64,000 bases of DNA from assembly GCA_963698435.1 (NCBI GenBank), contig CAVOQV010000018.1, forward strand, positions 248,001 to 312,000, read 5' to 3'. The position numbers and the translations under genes are program-made. Shown piece after piece: positions 60,903-64,000 of the stretch (positions are counted from its first letter, which is position 1; the number at the start of each line of letters is the position of its first letter). Under the pieces are notes generated by a model. That model was not told the DNA's origin. It ran no database searches and worked only from the letters and a program-made list of their open reading frames with translations. The DNA is from Sva-07 sp963698435 (GTDB taxonomy: Bacteria; Actinomycetota; Acidimicrobiia; Acidimicrobiales; Ilumatobacteraceae).

Positions 60903-61433
60903 ATGTCGGACGGGTCCGTGTCGGGAGAGGTGGCGTCGGATGCAGGAGAAGTGCGGCACGAGACCGGTCTGATCGTCGGCCGATTCGACCCGCCGCACCT
61001 CGGTCATTCGCACATGATCGACTGGGCAGCCGAGCGGTGTCACTCTCTCGTGGTGTTCGTCAACACCTCCCCCGATCGTGACACGGCGCCCGGTGATCTC
61101 CGAGCCGGCTGGCTCTCCGAGTTGCACCCCCAGGTGACCGTGATCGAGGTCCGCCATCGCCTCGGGACCGACTTCGACGACGAGGAACTCTGGTCGAGGT
61201 GGATGGCACTGTTCAACGACATGTGGCCGCACGACGACGGGCCGCACGCGGTGTTCTCATCAGATGCATACGTGGTCGAGTTGGCGAGCCGGTTCGATGC
61301 CGCGCATGTGGTGGTCGACGCTGATCGGGTCACGGTGCCGATCTCCGCAACCCAGATTCGAACCGACCCCGGCTCGCATCTGCACCACCTCGCGCCGCCG
61401 GTACGGGCCTGGGTCGAGTCGAACTGGCTCTGA
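60903..61433 (+). CDS. Nicotinamide-nucleotide adenylyltransferase-like nucleotidyltransferase
   Basis: 176 residues. 'GLIVGRFDPPHLGHSHMIDWA' has the HxGH motif of nucleotidyltransferases and 'VPISATQIRTDPG' the ISxTxxR motif. Arrangement fits NMN adenylyltransferase of the NadR/NadM type, which makes NAD from NMN and ATP. No ribosylnicotinamide kinase domain follows. ATG 60903 with GAGGAG nine bases upstream, inside the end of the preceding gene. Confidence 0.82.
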   Translation: MSDGSVSGEVASDAGEVRHETGLIVGRFDPPHLGHSHMIDWAAERCHSLVVFVNTSPDRDTAPGDLRAGWLSELHPQVTVIEVRHRLGTDFDDEELWSRWMALFNDMWPHDDGPHAVFSSDAYVVELASRFDAAHVVVDADRVTVPISATQIRTDPGSHLHHLAPPVRAWVESNWL

Positions 61434-61482
61434 GCCCGACCAACCCCTGCGATCGGATGGTCGAATGTGACGATGACCGGCG

Positions 61483-62118
61483 TCAGCGGTTGGGCTGTTT
61501 GGTGACGCGGAGGTACGGCTTGACGGGATTCCAGCCGGCGGGGAACAACTCCCTGGCATCGTCGTCGGACAGGGCGGGGACGATGATGACGTCCTCGCCG
61601 TCCTTCCAGTTCGCCGGCGTCGCCACCTTGTAGTCGGCGGTGAGCTGGAGACTGTCGATCACGCGGAGGATCTCGTCGAAGTTGCGGCCCGTCGAGGCCG
61701 GGTACGTCAACGTCAGCTTGACCTTCTTGTCCGGCCCGATCACGAAGACCGAGCGCACGGTCAGGGTGTCGCTGGCGTTCTCGTGGATCATGTCGTAGAG
61801 ATCGGCGACCGTGCGGTCAGGGTCGCCGATCATCGGGAAGTTGACCGCCGTGCCCTGGGTCTCCTCGATGTCGCCTTCCCACTCGACGTGGCTGTCGACC
61901 GGGTCGACCGACAGGCCGATCACCTTGACGTTGCGCTTGTCGAATTCCGGCTTGATCTTGGCGACGTAGCCGAGCTCGGTGGTGCAGACCGGGGTGAAGT
62001 CCTTCGGGTGGCTGAACAGCACACACCACGAGTCACCGAGCCACTCGTGGAAGCTGATCTCTCCCTGGGTGGTCGGCGCGGTGAAGTCGGGTGCGATGTC
62101 GCCGAGGCGGACGGCCAT
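61483..62118 (-). CDS. 1-Cys peroxiredoxin (Prx6 type)
   Basis: 211 residues. The peroxidatic Cys is in 'HPKDFTPVCTTELGYVAKI'; 'IGLSVDPVDSHVEWEGDIEET' and C-terminal 'TPANWKDGEDVIIVPALSDDDARELFP' are Prx6-subfamily marks. It reduces H2O2 and alkyl hydroperoxides in the cytosol. ATG 62118 with AGGAG eight bases upstream. Confidence 0.94.
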   Translation of the reverse strand: MAVRLGDIAPDFTAPTTQGEISFHEWLGDSWCVLFSHPKDFTPVCTTELGYVAKIKPEFDKRNVKVIGLSVDPVDSHVEWEGDIEETQGTAVNFPMIGDPDRTVADLYDMIHENASDTLTVRSVFVIGPDKKVKLTLTYPASTGRNFDEILRVIDSLQLTADYKVATPANWKDGEDVIIVPALSDDDARELFPAGWNPVKPYLRVTKQPNR

Positions 62119-62226
62119 GATGGATCTCCTGAGGGGAACTGTTCGACGCCGGGAGGCGCCATCCGGCAGACGATAGCGAATACCCGACAAAACCGGTCGG
62201 AATATCCGGATTTGCCGGCCGGCCGG

Positions 62227-62967
62227 TCAGGCGCGTGAGGGCGGGGCCACCGTCGGGGCCAGCGCCGCCGCCCGCTCGAACCACTCCGACGTGGCGGTCA
62301 TCGGCGGGAGACCGCTCGCGAGCTGGAGCGCGGACTGCTTGAGACGCCGCGCCGAGCCGGCAGGGAACGAGGCGATCTCCGTCGCCAGCGCTTCGGCACG
62401 GGCGCGGACCTGATCGTCGTCGACCACCTCGTGGGCGATCCCGAGGCGGAGCAGGTCGGGGCCGGTCAGCCGGGCGCCGGGGAGCACGATCTGCAGCACG
62501 GTCGCCATCGGGTACCGGGCGACGAGCCACGCCAGGTTCATCGGCGCGTTCATCCCGAGCTGCGCCTCGCCGACCTGCAACCAGGCGTCGCGCCCGGCGA
62601 CGATCAGGTCGCCCGCGACCGCGAACGCCGCACCGCCGTTGATCGCGTATCGCTCGAGGGCGACCACCACCGGTTTCGGGCACGCGCCCAGGGCGGTGTG
62701 CGCCGCCCTCAGCGACGTCGATGCCGTCGGGAGCCAGGCTGGTGGCGGAGCAGCGTTGTACTCGGTGAGGTCGAGTCCCGAACAGAACGCTCCACCGGCG
62801 CCGCACAGCAACACGACCTCGACCGAGTCGGCTGCGCTCGCCTCATCGACGTGGGCGGCCAACTCGTCGAGCATCGGCGCGATGATCGCGTTCTTCCGGT
62901 GCGGACGGTGCAGCTCGATCATGGCAACGCCGTCGCGGTCGGTGCGTCGGACCAGCGGCTCGTCCAT
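62227..62967 (-). CDS. Enoyl-CoA hydratase/isomerase family protein
   Basis: 246 residues. Crotonase fold: 'GAGGAFCSGLDLTEY' and 'AINGGAAFAVAGDLIVAG' form the oxyanion hole; the usual second catalytic Glu region reads 'VGEAQLGMNAPM'. It would hydrate or isomerise an enoyl-CoA. ATG 62967, nine bases after the acyl-CoA dehydrogenase stop; same operon. Confidence 0.9.
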   Translation of the reverse strand: MDEPLVRRTDRDGVAMIELHRPHRKNAIIAPMLDELAAHVDEASAADSVEVVLLCGAGGAFCSGLDLTEYNAAPPPAWLPTASTSLRAAHTALGACPKPVVVALERYAINGGAAFAVAGDLIVAGRDAWLQVGEAQLGMNAPMNLAWLVARYPMATVLQIVLPGARLTGPDLLRLGIAHEVVDDDQVRARAEALATEIASFPAGSARRLKQSALQLASGLPPMTATSEWFERAAALAPTVAPPSRA

Positions 62968-62976
62968 CGGTGGTCC

Positions 62977-64000
62977 TCAGTTCCTCGGGAGTTCGGAGAA
63001 GGGCGTGTTGCGGTCGGGCCCCGGTTCGCGCGGCAGGCCCAGGACGCGTTCCCCGAGGGTGTTCTTCTGGATCTCGTCGGTCCCGCCGCCGAGGGACATC
63101 CCGCGGCAGTTGAGTACGTGGTACGCGAAGTAGTCGTCGTCGACGTCGTCGGGATCCCACGCCGCAGCGGTGGGCCCGCCGAGGAGGTGGGCGAGCTGTG
63201 CGGCGCGGCGTCCCTGGATCGTGCGCCAGAGTTTGCCGATCGACGGGTGCAGGCCCCGTGCGGTTCCCCACGGCACCAGCCGTTCGCCGATGTACACCGC
63301 CGCCAGTTCCTGTCGCACCAGTGGATCGGCGAGCCGGTCGTGCTCGCGGGCTCGTGCGACGAGCCCGCTGAAGGGAAGCGGGGAGCGACCGGCCTTCGAC
63401 TTCGCCTCGTCATCGGTCAGATTGCCGCGGCCCAGCGAGGTCCGCTCGTGTGCCAGCAGCGCGACCGCGAGACCCCATCCGCCGTTGACGTCGCCGACGA
63501 CCCAGTCGCCCGGCACGCGCGCCTCGTCGAGGAACACCTCGTTGAATTCCGCCACGCCGGTCATCTGCACGAGCGGACGGACCGTGACACCCGGCTGATG
63601 CATCGGCAGGACGAACATCGTGATGCCACTGTGCTTGGGGACGTCGAAGTCGGTGCGCGCGATCAGGATGCCGAGGTCGGCGTGATGTGCTCCGGAGGTC
63701 CACACCTTCTGTCCGGTGATCACCCATTCGTCGCCGTCGAGGATTGCTCGCGTGGTCAGTCCCGCGAGGTCGGAGCCGGCGCCCGGTTCGGAGTACAGCT
63801 GGCACCAGATCTCTTCGCCGCGCAGTGCCGGCGGGACGAATCGTTGCTGTAGTGCCGGGGTCGCGTGGTCGATCAGGGTGGGCACGGTCATCCCGAGCCC
63901 GATCCCGAACAGAGCATCCTCGCCGGGCAGGAGCTCGCGGCTCTCGTCGCGAAACGCCCGGTCGTATTCGGCCGGGAGTCCCGCGCCACCGAGCTCGGTC
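62977..64000 (-). CDS. Acyl-CoA dehydrogenase family protein, 5' end outside window
   Basis: The minus-strand frame is open from the window edge; about 340 residues are visible. 'QLYSEPGAGSDLAGLTTRA', 'WVITGQKVWTSGAHHADLGILIART' and C-terminal 'CRGMSLGGGTDEIQKNTLGERVLGLPREP' are acyl-CoA dehydrogenase motifs, close to the FadE types of steroid and branched acyl catabolism. Paired with an enoyl-CoA hydratase gene. Confidence 0.92.
   Translation of the reverse strand, partial: TELGGAGLPAEYDRAFRDESRELLPGEDALFGIGLGMTVPTLIDHATPALQQRFVPPALRGEEIWCQLYSEPGAGSDLAGLTTRAILDGDEWVITGQKVWTSGAHHADLGILIARTDFDVPKHSGITMFVLPMHQPGVTVRPLVQMTGVAEFNEVFLDEARVPGDWVVGDVNGGWGLAVALLAHERTSLGRGNLTDDEAKSKAGRSPLPFSGLVARAREHDRLADPLVRQELAAVYIGERLVPWGTARGLHPSIGKLWRTIQGRRAAQLAHLLGGPTAAAWDPDDVDDDYFAYHVLNCRGMSLGGGTDEIQKNTLGERVLGLPREPGPDRNTPFSELPRN

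Overview
The window is high-GC (roughly two thirds G+C by eye), densely coded on both strands, and uses many GTG and TTG starts. The gene set (gatCAB, actinobacterial-type serC, PAC2, DUF3054 and DUF4916 proteins, F420-type reductase/oxidase folds, KhtT/antiporter pair, eukaryote-like long inositol-phosphate synthase) points to an actinobacterium, most likely of the class Acidimicrobiia (Ilumatobacter-like). That placement is inference; no rRNA or other marker gene is present. No tRNA, rRNA, CRISPR array or prophage was seen.

Layout. 1-3.4 kb: acyl/lipid metabolism (SDR, thiolase plus its DUF35 partner, thioesterase) and YbaK. 3.4-7.2 kb: HtpX-like protease, TPR/HD-GYP protein, TetR regulator with a ferredoxin. 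7.3-12.6 kb: esterase, Lgt with an acidic repeat tail, a lone sugar-ABC ATPase and a GH36 alpha-galactosidase. 12.6-18.8 kb: DUF1992 protein, a divergent pair of citrate synthases (one carrying its own DNA-binding domain) and gatCAB. 19-22.4 kb: SDR, acyl-CoA dehydrogenase, TetR and its divergent F420-type target gene. 22.4-28 kb: KhtTU-like antiporter, ilvD, membrane proteins, flavin reductase, 5-formyl-THF cyclo-ligase. 28-34 kb: threonine dehydratase, LysR/inositol-phosphate synthase, a dead REP-associated transposase, folD, a solute-binding lipoprotein. 34-41.6 kb: twin TetR genes, an attenuated ilvBNC operon, YhhN, metY. 41.6-46 kb: gene fossils, membrane protein, PAC2, serC, aspartate aminotransferase. 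46-49 kb: a promoter, three nested Trp-rich micro-ORFs and a GGDEF-EAL protein. 49-64 kb: hydrolase, methyltransferase, NUDIX-like protein, azlCD, nei, PPOx fold, ABC/FtsX exporter, large cyclase-ATPase, nucleotidyltransferase, peroxiredoxin, enoyl-CoA hydratase and acyl-CoA dehydrogenase (cut by the window end).

Themes. Branched-chain amino-acid metabolism recurs (ilvD, ilvBNC with a Leu/Val/Ile leader peptide, azlCD, a lone LivJ-like lipoprotein, threonine dehydratase). Nucleotide second messengers recur (HD-GYP, GGDEF-EAL, class III cyclase, KhtT). Several regulator/target pairs have visible palindromic operators between them.

The most unusual locus is at 46.29-46.62 kb: a good promoter, then three overlapping micro-ORFs generated by a 38-bp tandem repeat, each overlapping the next through ATGGTGGTGA and each ending in Ala-Ser-Trp-Trp-stop, directly upstream of a c-di-GMP enzyme gene. 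Two dispersed hairpin families are also present: 42-nt palindromes that always occur as pairs 19 nt apart, and hairpins with a TCTGA core sitting right at stop codons. A decayed RAYT transposase with flanking inverted repeats lies in the same window. Three otherwise intact genes show single-base frameshifts, which are either real or assembly errors.
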